From Rhizopus sp. PT2906 (taxonomy: Eukaryota > Mucoromycota > Mucoromycetes > Mucorales > Rhizopodaceae): DNA of 64,000 nucleotides. The notes below the pieces were generated by a model that made no database searches, was not told where the DNA came from, and saw only the letters and a list, made by a program, of their open reading frames with translations. The stretch spans positions 124,001 through 188,000 of the forward strand of contig JAMYHX010000005.1 in NCBI GenBank assembly GCA_025529335.1, given 5' to 3'. Below, one piece after another: positions 55,000 through 64,000 of this stretch. The first letter of the stretch is position 1. The number at the start of each line of letters is the position of its first letter. The translations under genes were made by a program, and so were the position numbers.

Positions 55000-55412
55000 T
55001 TGCTTCATTTATTTATACAAGACTGCTGCTTTATAATAAATAAAGCATATAACAACTAATATAAAATAGTGTTCATCTAGTCTTTACTAGCAAAAAGCCA
55101 AAGAGAAAAAAAAAAGATTTGGCAGAGTAACACAAATGGTGTGTGACCAAGACTAGGGAATAAGCCTAAGGACGCGTGGTATAAACAAAGGATGCATGAA
55201 ATTTATTGCCTTGTAGTCTTTTTACTATATAAATATAGAGATGAACGATTCCATTAAAATGTAAATACAAGTGATAATCTGAATGAATATAAAAAGTATA
55301 AAAGTCATGAAGCACTAGAAATAAATAAAAGTGTGAGCGTAAACCTTATTTTCTTGTCAGGAGTAAAATCTTATTTATTGAAAACAATAACTTCACACAA
55401 CTAAGAAAAGGG

Positions 55413-55421
55413 TATAAAAAG
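55413..55421 (+). promoter_or_regulatory. TATA-like box and pyrimidine leader without a clear gene
   Basis: TATAAAAAG at 55413-55421, then a T/C-rich leader (55440-55470) like those of active genes. The next ATG (55556) opens only a 61-codon frame; no intact gene follows. Confidence 0.4.
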
Positions 55422-55555
55422 AGAGAAATTTGCTCTCGCCCCTTTTTTTCTTCTTTCTTTCTTTTTATTTTCTTATACCCTTTTTGGCTCCTTCTGATCT
55501 TACTGGCTCTCTTTGGTCAAAGTAAGTTTTTTTTATAAACTTACTCAGCAAGGCG

Positions 55556-55741
55556 ATGATTATGTGTCCAAGGATTTCTACGCAATCTCTTTCTATGATG
55601 CTCAACACGCGTCCTGGACTGACAACGGTTGTTCGTTTCATCACTCAACTGGAGGCTTTCAGGCAGCCAAAAGGAGAGTTATGGACATTCGATTGGAATC
55701 TTTACAGGGGGCTAGTAGTTAATTGGGAGCTAGTTATCTGA
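55556..55741 (+). pseudogene. Truncated ORF after an orphan promoter
   Basis: 61 residues from the ATG at 55556 (TRPGLTTVVRFITQLEAFRQ, then PKGELWTFDWNLYRGL). Composition is coding-like but no family is recognised and no intron-exon extension is seen. It may be the remaining 5' part of a gene cut by transposon activity. Confidence 0.3.
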
Positions 55742-56346
55742 GATCACAGCTGTGACAGATTGTTGATTATGCTTCCTGCTGCCTGGCTGGCGCAAAGGGG
55801 TACATAAGCTAGTTAACAATTAACAAGGATCAGCTAATGCATACCCCAACGGTACGTCTGCTACTGCGGGTCTTTGCAGGTGCTCTGGTATTTAATCTTT
55901 GTTTTACGAAACAAGATGTAATCCATGAATGGGTAGTACGGTTTTATTGATTTGGTAGAAAATACTCAAATGTTGTCAGGTAAAAGAGAAACAATATATA
56001 GATGTTATACAGTCAAATGTTCTGTTTGCAATGTAAATTCAATTTTCTTACTTTTTAAAAGCAAAATAGACAACATATTATAAGCAAATTATAAACATAT
56101 ACAATGTATTACTATAAACTGTATGGCTGCTGATATAAAGCCCATAAATAATGGTAAGACATAAACAAAGGTATTGTTAAAAGCATATTTTATAAAATAT
56201 ATGCCAATTTGAACTGTAGAATTCACGTATAAATCGAATTGTATAATATATTTTTCACTTGAACAACCTTCTGTTCCCCTTTCAAAAGAGCATTTTACAA
56301 CTGAGGGGAGTATTACTTTTTTTGGATTTTACAGTGCCTCTAGTAT

Positions 56347-56446
56347 TACCCTAAACTAAAACCTGGAAAGCAACTGTTAGTTGCCATTAACAAACTGATC
56401 TTGGCGGGCATCGAAGGTCCTGTTGTTGTTGACATGTATGCTGAAG
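56347..56446 (+). pseudogene. Isolated exon-like fragment
   Basis: Bounded by an AG acceptor (CCTCTAG) and a GT donor (GAAG|GTAAAG) this segment reads YYPKLKPGKQLLVAINKLIL then AGIEGPVVVDMYAEG. It looks like a true exon, yet I found no matching exons either side that extend it. Family unknown. It lies amid transposon relics, so a relic is likely. Confidence 0.35.
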
Positions 56447-57157
56447 GTAAAGCAAACAATTTAAAATTTGTACATTTACTAGATTTTTTTAAAGGAGCGT
56501 AAGCTAGAGTATAATTGATGGGCCTTTGATTGAATGTAATGTGTAGAGTGAAACATTCCTATAATCTTAGTTTCCCTAGGAACAGAAATAATGACTTTCT
56601 CTCTGGTACACTCAGGGTCAAAAATATCGTATCTGTGCATTGGAATTCAGTTGTTTGGCCAAACAAAATTATGTCCTCTAGAACCCCTCCCAAGCCGTAA
56701 TCTCAAGAAAACGACACCAGAGGGTGTCAAAAAGCAAGACGTCCTTTGATTTCACTATAAACTATGGAAAGGGCCAAATTAGAATAACTGTTTGGAGCTG
56801 GCTCAACAAAATAATATCTTGCAAAGGCTTTTCAACTGTTGAAGGCATTCTTTCTCTTTTCTATCACTCAACCGAAAAGTGAATTTCAATTTTATCTCAT
56901 AATATCTTATTTACCTCTTATATCATTGAAGCATTTTCATATGGATATCATCTTCCCATATTTGCGTATTCGTATAAAAAGAATTGCAATAATAAACCGT
57001 AGAACTTTGTTGTCTTTTTTGTCACAGATGACCCTGTTTTCGAGAATAAAAGCTTCTTCAGAACATTTATCTACTACTACGCTTGTGAGAATGTCCCGCA
57101 AATCCTTCAAAGTCACTTAGCATCAAGCTATTGGATGTTTCGCTTACTTGCTTCGTG

Positions 57158-57361
57158 GGTATTGCTAGGGACACGCAAACTTATTTCCTTTTTGGACGGG
57201 ACATACACTATTTCCAGGAAGAGATGTCGCGCTGACTTGTCGTTTTTTCGTATAAATTGTATTATAAAAACTGCAAAAATGCGACTTTACTTTCTGAAAA
57301 GACTGTACAATTGTGTAATTGGAATCCAGTTACACAATTCCGTGTCCCTAGAGTAATACCC
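57158..57361. repeat. Inverted-repeat element, MITE-like
   Basis: A motif like GGTATT...AGGGACACG near 57158-57175 recurs inverted near 57342-57361 (GTGTCCCTAGAGTAATACC). Inside the right arm an 8-bp perfect hairpin, TTGTGTAA and TTACACAA, lies near 57313-57340. The length of about 200 bp and terminal inverted repeats suit a non-autonomous Tc1/mariner-like element. Internal identity was not computed. Confidence 0.4.
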
Positions 57362-57405
57362 TGTTTCGTCAATGTCTCCATTTCTAAGAACATATGCGTT
57401 TTACT

Positions 57406-57711
57406 TTACTTTTGGCAACAAGCCAAAAATTCCTCAATTGGATTGCGCTTAGGAGAATATGAAGGTAAATAAGTACAATGGTCAACTAGTCTTCTCATAC
57501 TTTTCAAGATACTATTCGAGTTTCTAGTATGGAACGCTTCCATGATACTCGGTAAAAAGAAAAGCCGAGTGGGACAACTAAATCTGACAGCTCTCATCAG
57601 AGCTGTCATTTTTAAAGAAACAAAAGCAGCATATCTGTGGCTAATATTCAAGTTAAAGACTACAAAATAACCAGTTATAAAGGTAAAGAACTTTCGACGG
57701 ATCGCTATCAA
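57406..57711 (-). mobile_element. Tc1/mariner transposase relic
   Basis: Minus-strand frame with CTYLPSYSPKRNPIEEF, a mutated form of the C-terminal DDE motif YLPPYSPxLNPIE. The upstream IMEAFHTRNSNS matches the position of the second catalytic block, but its DN-pair is gone. The N-terminal DNA-binding part is missing, so the copy is dead. Surrounding sequence (56330-57800) also looks like decayed transposon. Confidence 0.7.
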
Positions 57712-57883
57712 AACGATTACTAAGCGGAAACGTCTACCAGCATTAGTAATCCGTAGAGGCTATTAAGGCAATGGGTGTGCGTGTCCTTTATCATGCAGCT
57801 GCCACGACTTATGTCTCCGATTGTATATAAATACGTCTAATTTACATTATATTTCATCAGATTAATCTTTTTTTCATTCTTAA

Positions 57884-58694
57884 ATGTCTATATACGTTGT
57901 CACTGGAGCTTCCCGAGGTCTTGGTCTTGAATTCGTAAAGCAGCTCTCTGCAAAGGGCAACACAATATTTGCCTGTGCTCGTAATCCTGATCAGGCAGAA
58001 GAGCTAAAGAAGTTGGTTGACAATAAAAACGTCTATTCTATCAAACTCGATACAACAAATGAACAATCTTTAAAGGTAAGACGTGAAAAAGCGAGCATAG
58101 ACAAATGTCTTAACCATTGTCGTACAAATAGAGCGCTGTTGATGAGATCTCCAAGCATGCTCCTAATGGTATTGACGTCTTGATCAACAATGCAGGCATT
58201 TCCTTATCCTGGAAATCCATTAAGGAAACGTAAGCAACAAGTGCATTCATAATTTACTTTGTTATTGACTTTATAATAGGAACAAGGATGAATTAATAAA
58301 AACATTTGAAACCAACGTTGCTGGTGTTGTCGAGACTACAAATGCCTTCCTACCTTTGCTTCGTAAACGCGGTAAAGACCATACCAAGAAGATTGTGAAC
58401 ATTTCATCTCTTCTCGGTTCTATCGGAGGCCTAGATATGCAAGAAGGAGCTGCCTATAGGATTTCTAAGGCTGCCTTGAATATGGTTACCAAGCTACAAT
58501 CACTTCAGCTCGCTGAAGAGAACTTTATTGTATATTCCGCTCATCCTGGCTGGGTGCAAACAGATATGGGTGGCGCTAATGCTCAAATTACACCAGATGT
58601 ATCTATCAAGGGAATGCTATCTAAGCTTGAAAGCGCTACTTCAAAGGATAATGGTGGTTTCTTCGGCTATACAGGAGAACCAATTGTTTGGTAA
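57884..58694 (+). CDS. Short-chain dehydrogenase/reductase (C-factor/sniffer-like), 3 exons
   Basis: Exons 57884-58075, 58132-58229 and 58280-58694 give 234 residues. The Rossmann cofactor motif is VVTGASRGLGLEF, then INNAG, NISSLLGS, and the catalytic YRISKAA (YxxxK). PGWVQTDMGG follows, as in the C-factor/sniffer-like class of carbonyl reductases. The C-terminus ends in GGFFGYTGEPIVW, which is typical. Substrate unknown. The start is the first ATG after a pyrimidine leader at 57867-57882. Introns of 50-56 bp are GT-AG. It is the only clear intact protein gene of the transposon-rich zone left of ASCC1. Confidence 0.87.
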
Positions 58695-58869
58695 TTTAAA
58701 TAAAGCAAATGTGTATGCTTGAAGGGCACGCGTTTTTTAAAAACGGGCCGACTATTTTACAAGTATTGGTATCGATTGAACTTATAAGAGTATTTTTTTT
58801 TATTGATATTAACAAGTGAAATCAAAGATATAACAAGCCCACAGGTTGAAAAGTTAGTATTTAATCTAT

Positions 58870-59940
58870 ATGCGGCCCTGGCAATATCGGATCAATCATC
58901 ATAAAGGATTAGTTGATTATCAGCTGTGTTACTGAGTGTATTAAGGGAAAGATGCTTATATAAGGTTTATGAATAGAATTTGGCATTATAGCGGCCACCA
59001 AATCTTAATATAAGATCAATATAATGCTAAGACTTGTAATATAAAGTAAATAAAGGAGTTGTTAAGCAACTGATGCTTAATATATCAAATAAAATAAGAA
59101 AAGTTGTTGTAACCTGAAGTGATTGTTCTTAGTTATCGTTTATTTCAAAAAGTTTGTGAGTTATTTATACTAATTCAATGTTGATACTGTAATTTTGTAG
59201 GCCATGGATTTGTGGGTGTTGTAAAAGATAATAAAAATAGAAGTTTATGTGTTCGTAGTCTTTGTAAGACTTGGGGTTCGTAGCAAAAGTGTTTAAAAGG
59301 TAAAGTTATAATAAAGGTTCGATGTGTGACCACCAGATCGTGTAAAGTTGATCAGACTGAGCTGTACAAAGTAAAAGGAATAATAAAGAAGATAAAGATG
59401 TTCCTGAATCCACTTGATTGGATTGTTCAGAAGTAAATAAAAGATAAAAATACAAAGAAAAGGCTGTGATTCAAATCGTAAGTGATTTATTGAATGATTT
59501 CTTGAAAAATGAAAAGGACGATGCCTTTTATACCTGTTAAAAATAAAGTTGGTCGATATAAGGTTCATTTGATTTAAAGTTCATTTCATTTATGGTTCAA
59601 ACGTTAAATGGGCAAACCTTAATCTCGCAGTTCAAAAAGAATCAATTATGGTGTTACTGGGTGTTAATAAGGGGAAAAGTGTTAGTAGTAAGGTTAAAAG
59701 TAAGTTTTATAAATAGGATTTGTTATTGTAGTGACCACCAGATCTTTATATAAGATCAATATAGAGCAATATAATGCTAAGTCTTGAGTGATAAAGTAAA
59801 AAGATAAAATAAAGAAGTTATATAAGCAAAATGTTGCTTAAGATATAAGAAAAGTTATTGTGATCAGAAGATTAAGTCTTAAGATGTTGTTTATTTCGAG
59901 AATGATTTGGGGATATTTATACTATTTGGATAAGTAAATA
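58870..59940. repeat. Three diverged copies of a ~250-300 bp repeat
   Basis: Copy A about 58918-59175, copy B about 59300-59535, copy C about 59650-59935. A and C share long runs in the same order: GTTACTG(A/G)GTGTTA..., TAAGATCAAT...ATAATGCTAAG, GCTTAA...AAGAAAAGTT and TTTATTTC...TTTATAC. B shares GACCACCAGAT and the end TTTATAC. On the minus strand each copy begins GTATAAA, like an LTR promoter, and ends near CTGGTGGTC. A solo-LTR cluster is a plausible reading but target-site duplications were not found. Confidence 0.55.
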
Positions 59941-60056
59941 TGCAATATAAAATAAATGATAAATGATAAAAACTTGCATAAGACATGCAGAGTACAAGAA
60001 ACCAAAAATGGCACAAGCGTTTAAACTTTTACCCGAAATCAAATTCAAAAAAGATT

Positions 60057-60129
60057 AGCCCGACGGGGGGGTCGAACCCCCAACCTTGAGATTAAGAGTC
60101 TCACGCTCTACCGATTGAGCTAGCCGGGC
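60057..60129 (-). tRNA. tRNA-Lys (anticodon CTT)
   Basis: The minus strand folds as a full cloverleaf of 73 nt. The acceptor stem is GCCCGGC with GTCGGGC plus discriminator T, the D-arm GCTC...GAGC, the anticodon stem TGAGA with TCTCA around loop CTCTTAA (anticodon CTT), a short variable loop AGGTT and a T-arm GGGGG TTCGACC CCCCC. No intron. A-box (TAGCTCAATCGG) and B-box (GGTTCGACCCC) are intact. A poly-T terminator-like run lies downstream on the minus strand (60050-60056, AATCTTTT). Confidence 0.95.
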
Positions 60130-61256
60130 TCACTTGTTTTCACTGAATGCTAAGACTATTGTAGTCATAAATATATCACGTGATTTGAGTCACGTGATAT
60201 ATATATATATATATATATTATGTGTTAGTTAGTCTGATATATAATTTCGAAGTTCTTTACTATGCTATGGTATAAGGCTTTGTTAAAACATGTTTTTGCT
60301 TTTAACTATAAAGGAAATGATCAAGAATTAAGTGAAATGCAGCTGCTCAAAATTTGAAGCAAGATGTACTTGTGTTTCTCATCTCATAGAATATTCTTAT
60401 AAAACATAATTTAGCATTGCGAGATTTCAATATTGAGATCTCTACATGCAATACTATTATTTATATCTTCTAAGTTACACTGTAATAATGACTATCTAAG
60501 CAATTAGTATTTATAAGATCCATGATTGTAATTAGTAAAATATTTTGTTTAGTTTTATTATACATTACCGCCTTGTCTTTCGAATAATCACCACAGTGCC
60601 TTGCTAAGAACTTTACAATTTCGAAATACGGCTTCACCATATTGTTAACCCAATTTACAACGGATCAATCATATCACTATAACATAGTAGTGTAATAATG
60701 TGAGATTTATTGAAGCTGTGCTTTATTTTTTATCTATTATGATTTACTTTTAATCTAATGTGATAGAGGAATGGAAGGTACACTTTATGCTCTACCATAA
60801 GATTATAAAGCATTATTGTCATTTATTTCACAAAAGGCATTAATTAGACAATTGACTTTACAGTTAAAACTTGCAAAAACTACATGCTGTTGCGCCAAGC
60901 CTTCTAGGAGGTTGTGCTTTCGAAAGTTTTACAGCAGATAATGTCAACAATGTCGCAAATTGTTGCTACATTGTCAAGTGCACTCGCATACAAAAGCCTA
61001 AAAAAGTAGCTAAAATTTATGATGCTATTATCTATCACAGAATTTATAGTTGTTACTCTTATATCAGTGTTTGGCCTTTTAACACAACTATGATATATTG
61101 ATTCAACAAGGTCATCTAGGCATCTATGTCCCTAATCATTTTTCTGGTTCATATCTCACGAGCTGATTGGAATACTTTAGAGTTGGATAATGTTAAAGCA
61201 TCAAAGCAAAAAATACATAATTTTAGACATTAGCAATTATTTAGTTCTTTTACACT
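60130..61256. other. Intergenic between tRNA-Lys and ASCC1 3' end
   Basis: AT-rich DNA. An open frame at 60871-61101 (about 76 codons) has no recognisable motif and may be a relic. No RNA gene seen apart from the tRNA. Confidence 0.35.
60171..60202. repeat. Near-perfect inverted repeat with two CACGTG cores
   Basis: ATATATCACGTGA, a 6-bp spacer TTTGAG, then TCACGTGATATAT: arms of 13 bp, each with an E-box core. It lies about 40 bp upstream of the tRNA-Lys gene, before an AT repeat. Could be a paired bHLH site, a hairpin, or a by-product of the AT repeat. Confidence 0.6.
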
Positions 61257-62164
61257 TTATAGTAAAATATGCCCTTCACTTTCATATGTTCTGCCTGGCC
61301 CTGTCCGACCCATTTTCATAAAACAAACCTTATCCAACACAACTTGCCCAAAGTTGATCTCTTTATGCTCTTGAAGAATCGACCTAGCATCAAAGGGCTG
61401 TCTGACCTTTCCTTTACAATGACTTGTATTTACAAGTGTTGCATGTAGCTGGTATCATTTCAGTCATAGTTTTGTCCGTTTGCTTATTTGATTACCTTTA
61501 ATGGCCTCTTTTCCATTTTCATAAACCCTCCATCTACCATTTTTTCAATAACTGCCTTACACAATTTAACGAGCAGCTGTGTCTCATCTTGCGGCTCAAT
61601 ATACAATACATGCGCTTCAGCTATCTTGCTTTATAAGCGACTTTTTTCATTTTAAAATACCTTTAACTAACCTGGGTTAGGTTGCATAATAGCTAGTTTT
61701 TGTAACCTCACGCTCAAAGGGCTGTTCTCAAGCACTTGATGAGCAACAGTTGAGCATTCCTCTTTAAAGTATTTAACAGCTCGATCAATCTCTTCTCGAT
61801 CCAGGAGAGACATAACTCCCAACGTAATGTGAAAGTTGGCAGGTAATACAAGTGCGTCCGGATTGACTATCGTGTCTATCTTCCTATAGAATGCTTCAAT
61901 CTGTTGCTTGACGCCCGTGATAGGTATCGATAGGAAATGGGTTGGCCGCATTCGCTGTTGTGCTTGTTGCAACGTGCGATCGATTGCCAGTTTAGCCTTT
62001 TCAATACTCTCCTTATCAGGGCCGCTCACTATCACTTGGTCCTTGCCTCTTTGAACCCTAACATGCGTGCCTGTTTCCTCTGTCAGTTGCTTCAGTCTGC
62101 TACCCTTTTTCCCAATCAAAAGACCATGAAGTGATTTCTTTACAGCATAGCTTTCGGTAATCAT
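61257..62164 (-). CDS. ASCC1: ASCC1-like protein (KH and 2',5'-RNA ligase-like domains), 3 exons
   Basis: Exons 62164-61672, 61620-61496 and 61448-61257 give 269 residues. The KH domain is at the N-terminus (LHGLLIGKKGSRLKQLTEET with GLLIGKKGS as its GxxG loop). The AKAP7-type 2H phosphoesterase domain has two H-x-T motifs: FHITLGV and LHATLVNT, the second restored by the third exon. The end HEINFGQVVLDKVCFMKMGR fits ASCC1, a subunit of the transcription coactivator and alkylation-repair complex. The Met at 62164 is preferred; the frame is open to 62236. A LINE relic lies just upstream. Confidence 0.8.
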
Positions 62165-62409
62165 GTTTTGATGACTTTTACAATTATTATTACTATTATT
62201 AATAGTGGTGCTAATATACTGCAAGCGATGCTTCACTATACCCTTCAGTAATAGTTTTATTTATAAAGACCTTTGTTGCTCGATAGCTTGTTGTTTGCCT
62301 TGTATTTTTCTCCATGCGAAATATTAAAGACATTGCGAAAAATAACTGTATGCGATTTGAACGATGAAATAGGCAAGTGGTAACAGCAGTCACAAAAGGT
62401 CCCTTTTTC

Positions 62410-62975
62410 TACAAAGCCTGACAAAACACTTGTTTTGGAGTATCGCCACTCATCCAACGCTTCCTGCCAAAAGATGGTAAGCATTCTGGTCCTCTTCTCT
62501 TACAGTACAAAGTCGTAATATATGGTTTCGTTTATTATACTCAAAGATACCGAGCCGTTCTACCCTCTACCAGCTTCTACCTACTGTTTTCGACTCGGAC
62601 AAATGCGTTCTTTGTCTTTCGTCGGTGGAAGACATACATCACTTCGTCTTTAACTGCCCTAACAAGCAATTCATCTGGAAAACAATATAGGAACAACATT
62701 TTAATTCATCTTTTTCAGTTCCAGCCTTATCCCGAGCGCTATTCTACTTTCAATTTCCACAACTCAAAAAACAGTATGATCCACCTGTGCCCGTTATCTT
62801 AGGTCATGCCCTTGCTTCTGTTTGGCGGCACCATTGGGCTATGGTCTTTGATCATCAACTTTTTAGCTCTGTGAAGATACGGCGTGATGTTCAACGTCGT
62901 GTTCAAGGATCTATTCAAGAAGCACTACTGATCTCACGTGTCTCCCCGCTCCCACTCCCTCATATTATTCTTTAA
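62410..62975 (+). mobile_element. Non-LTR (LINE) retrotransposon 3'-end relic
   Basis: Plus-strand frame near 62480 onward reads NIWFRLLYSKIPSRSTLYQL, then the reverse-transcriptase zinc-binding motif CVLCLSSVEDIHHFVFNC (C-x2-C, HH-x4-C), which is the zf-RVT end of LINE polyproteins. One TAG at 62688 interrupts an otherwise long frame that continues to 62975 (SVWRHHWAMVFDHQLFSS). Before 62480 there is a stop and probable frameshift. 5' truncated, hence dead. A TA repeat follows at 63012-63035. Confidence 0.75.
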
Positions 62976-63847
62976 GCCTTTTGCTATCACAACTGCTAGC
63001 TGCCCACATAGCTATATATATATATATATATATATTAACTTAAACCACTAAACCCTAAAAAACATCAACAAAATCATAAAAATCAAAAACAATGTAGTGG
63101 CTATTTTATAGTTCTTAATAAACCCCGAGTTGCCTTTGGTGCTCCTTACAAAAAAAATTGTTTTAGAGTACTTTGTGACAGAAAATTATTTACTCTTATT
63201 ATCGATAAACATATACTGAAAAATGAAAGCAAAGAGCTCAGTAAAAGCACACAAATATGTGCATAATTGACGAATTTGTGACCTCACAAACTTGTCTGTG
63301 TCGATTTTTAAAGCTTAACCACCTTATACAAATAAAAATCGAAAAGGAAGACAAATCGGTTTCAAGAGGAAAGGCACCCTTTTATGTAGATGTTCAAAAT
63401 ATGTCATGGTCAAGAACAACAAAGCATAGAAACTTAGAGATTCTCTCTCTGCCTTAGCAATTGACATTTATGGACTATACAAGCTCTTTCTATATTCTCG
63501 CCTAGTATCAGTTACTTCAATGATGATTTTATTTGCTGAACACAAGAGAATGGCAGAAATTATTACCTTGAGCTCATGACTGCTTTTTTTGGTTGGATAC
63601 TTAGAATTTTTGAAGATCAAAAGGCTACCAGAGCTGCGGTTCAGTGTAATTACTGACCATAGGCCTTGCTGCAGTAGACTCTTATCAAGTATAAATATCT
63701 CTATCATCACATAAGTAAACAATATCGAATTGTTTTTCTAGTTAACTTTGATTCTTTCCTGACTCTTTCTTCTGACTTTAAACTAAGTAATATATTTTCT
63801 TGCTTTTCTTGCCTCCGTGAGTTTTTTCTTTTTTAAAAGTGCTAGAA
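62976..63847. other. Intergenic before methionine aminopeptidase 1
   Basis: AT-rich, with a (TA)n repeat at 63012-63035 and pyrimidine-rich sequence near 63755-63836 before the next start. No gene recognised. Confidence 0.4.
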
Positions 63848-64000
63848 ATGACAAACGTTTGTTCAACTGAAGGTTGTGAAAAGCCTGCTACTCTTCAATG
63901 TCCTACTTGTATCAAGTTAAAGATTGAGGGTTCCCTGTTTTGCTCTCAGGATTGCTTTAAAAAGAACTGGGTATACAATATATAACCAACAACTTGTTCT
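63848..64000 (+). CDS. MAP1: Methionine aminopeptidase 1, 5' part only
   Basis: The first exon runs 63848-63970 (41 codons) and a GT donor follows (TGG|GTATAC). It encodes the MYND/C6H2-type zinc finger that begins METAP1: CSTEGCEKPATLQCPTCIKL, then GSLFCSQDCFKKNW. METAP1 removes the initiator Met at the ribosome. The catalytic part lies beyond the window. The identification rests on the finger, whose spacing is specific to this family. Confidence 0.85.

Noticed and set aside
60871..61101. 76-codon ORF as a gene
   Set aside because: No promoter, no motif, unusual Cys-rich composition; probably chance.
62257..62484. 75-codon minus-strand ORF upstream of ASCC1
   Set aside because: It is the antisense shadow of the LINE relic on the plus strand.

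Overview
This window is nuclear DNA of a filamentous early-diverging fungus, most likely a Mucorales species (Rhizopus/Mucor type). Signs seen directly: AT-rich DNA, many spliceosomal introns of about 45-65 bp with GTAAGT/GTATGT donors, long T/C-rich tracts just before start codons, TATA-like boxes 60-170 bp upstream of starts, a U2 snRNA and a eukaryotic tRNA-Lys(CTT). Family content supports it too: a GPI-type chitin deacetylase, a Spt23/Mga2-type regulator, Pho85-type cyclins, and animal-like genes such as EHD, YIPF6, ASCC1 and a C12orf4-like protein. The genus is an inference; no search was run. Exon joins were built by hand, and every multi-exon model given with coordinates closes in frame.

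Layout. 1-6.7 kb, minus strand: Spt23/Mga2-like regulator (cut by the window start), Pho85-type cyclin, EMC6, arrestin-like adaptor, flavin-reductase-domain protein. 6.9-20 kb: LRR protein, HeH/MSC inner-nuclear-membrane protein, F-box protein, kelch-BTB protein, TRAPP subunit Trs33, YIPF6/Yip4, EHD ATPase. 20.2-26.3 kb: U2 snRNA, Pol I subunit Rpa34, ubiquilin/Dsk2, a C12orf4 (FERRY Fy-3)-like protein, a second cyclin. 27.5-32 kb: PDH E3-binding protein, chitin deacetylase, a small zinc protein. 32-36.9 kb is a gene-poor gap. 36.9-54 kb: multi-pass membrane protein, bHLH factor, an unlisted 51-residue ORF, NMD3, RLP24, COQ6, DNA polymerase kappa, a hypothetical ORF, gluconokinase, a coiled-coil protein, mL46. 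54.4-63 kb is a transposon-rich zone (gypsy, Tc1/mariner and LINE relics, a three-copy repeat) holding an SDR gene, tRNA-Lys and ASCC1. At 63.8 kb methionine aminopeptidase 1 begins and runs out of the window.

Working together. Two head-to-head pairs join genes of one pathway: Trs33/YIPF6 (ER-Golgi and Golgi traffic) and NMD3/RLP24 (late 60S ribosome maturation and export). EHD, Trs33, YIPF6, the arrestin-like adaptor, EMC6 and the Fy-3-like protein make endomembrane biology a repeated theme. Mitochondrial functions are COQ6, the PDH E3-binding protein and mL46. I see no clearly new multi-gene system. The best leads are the Fy-3-like protein, the two divergent pairs, the 51-residue ORF, the microexons (one inferred at 5 nt) and the repeat cluster beside the tRNA gene.
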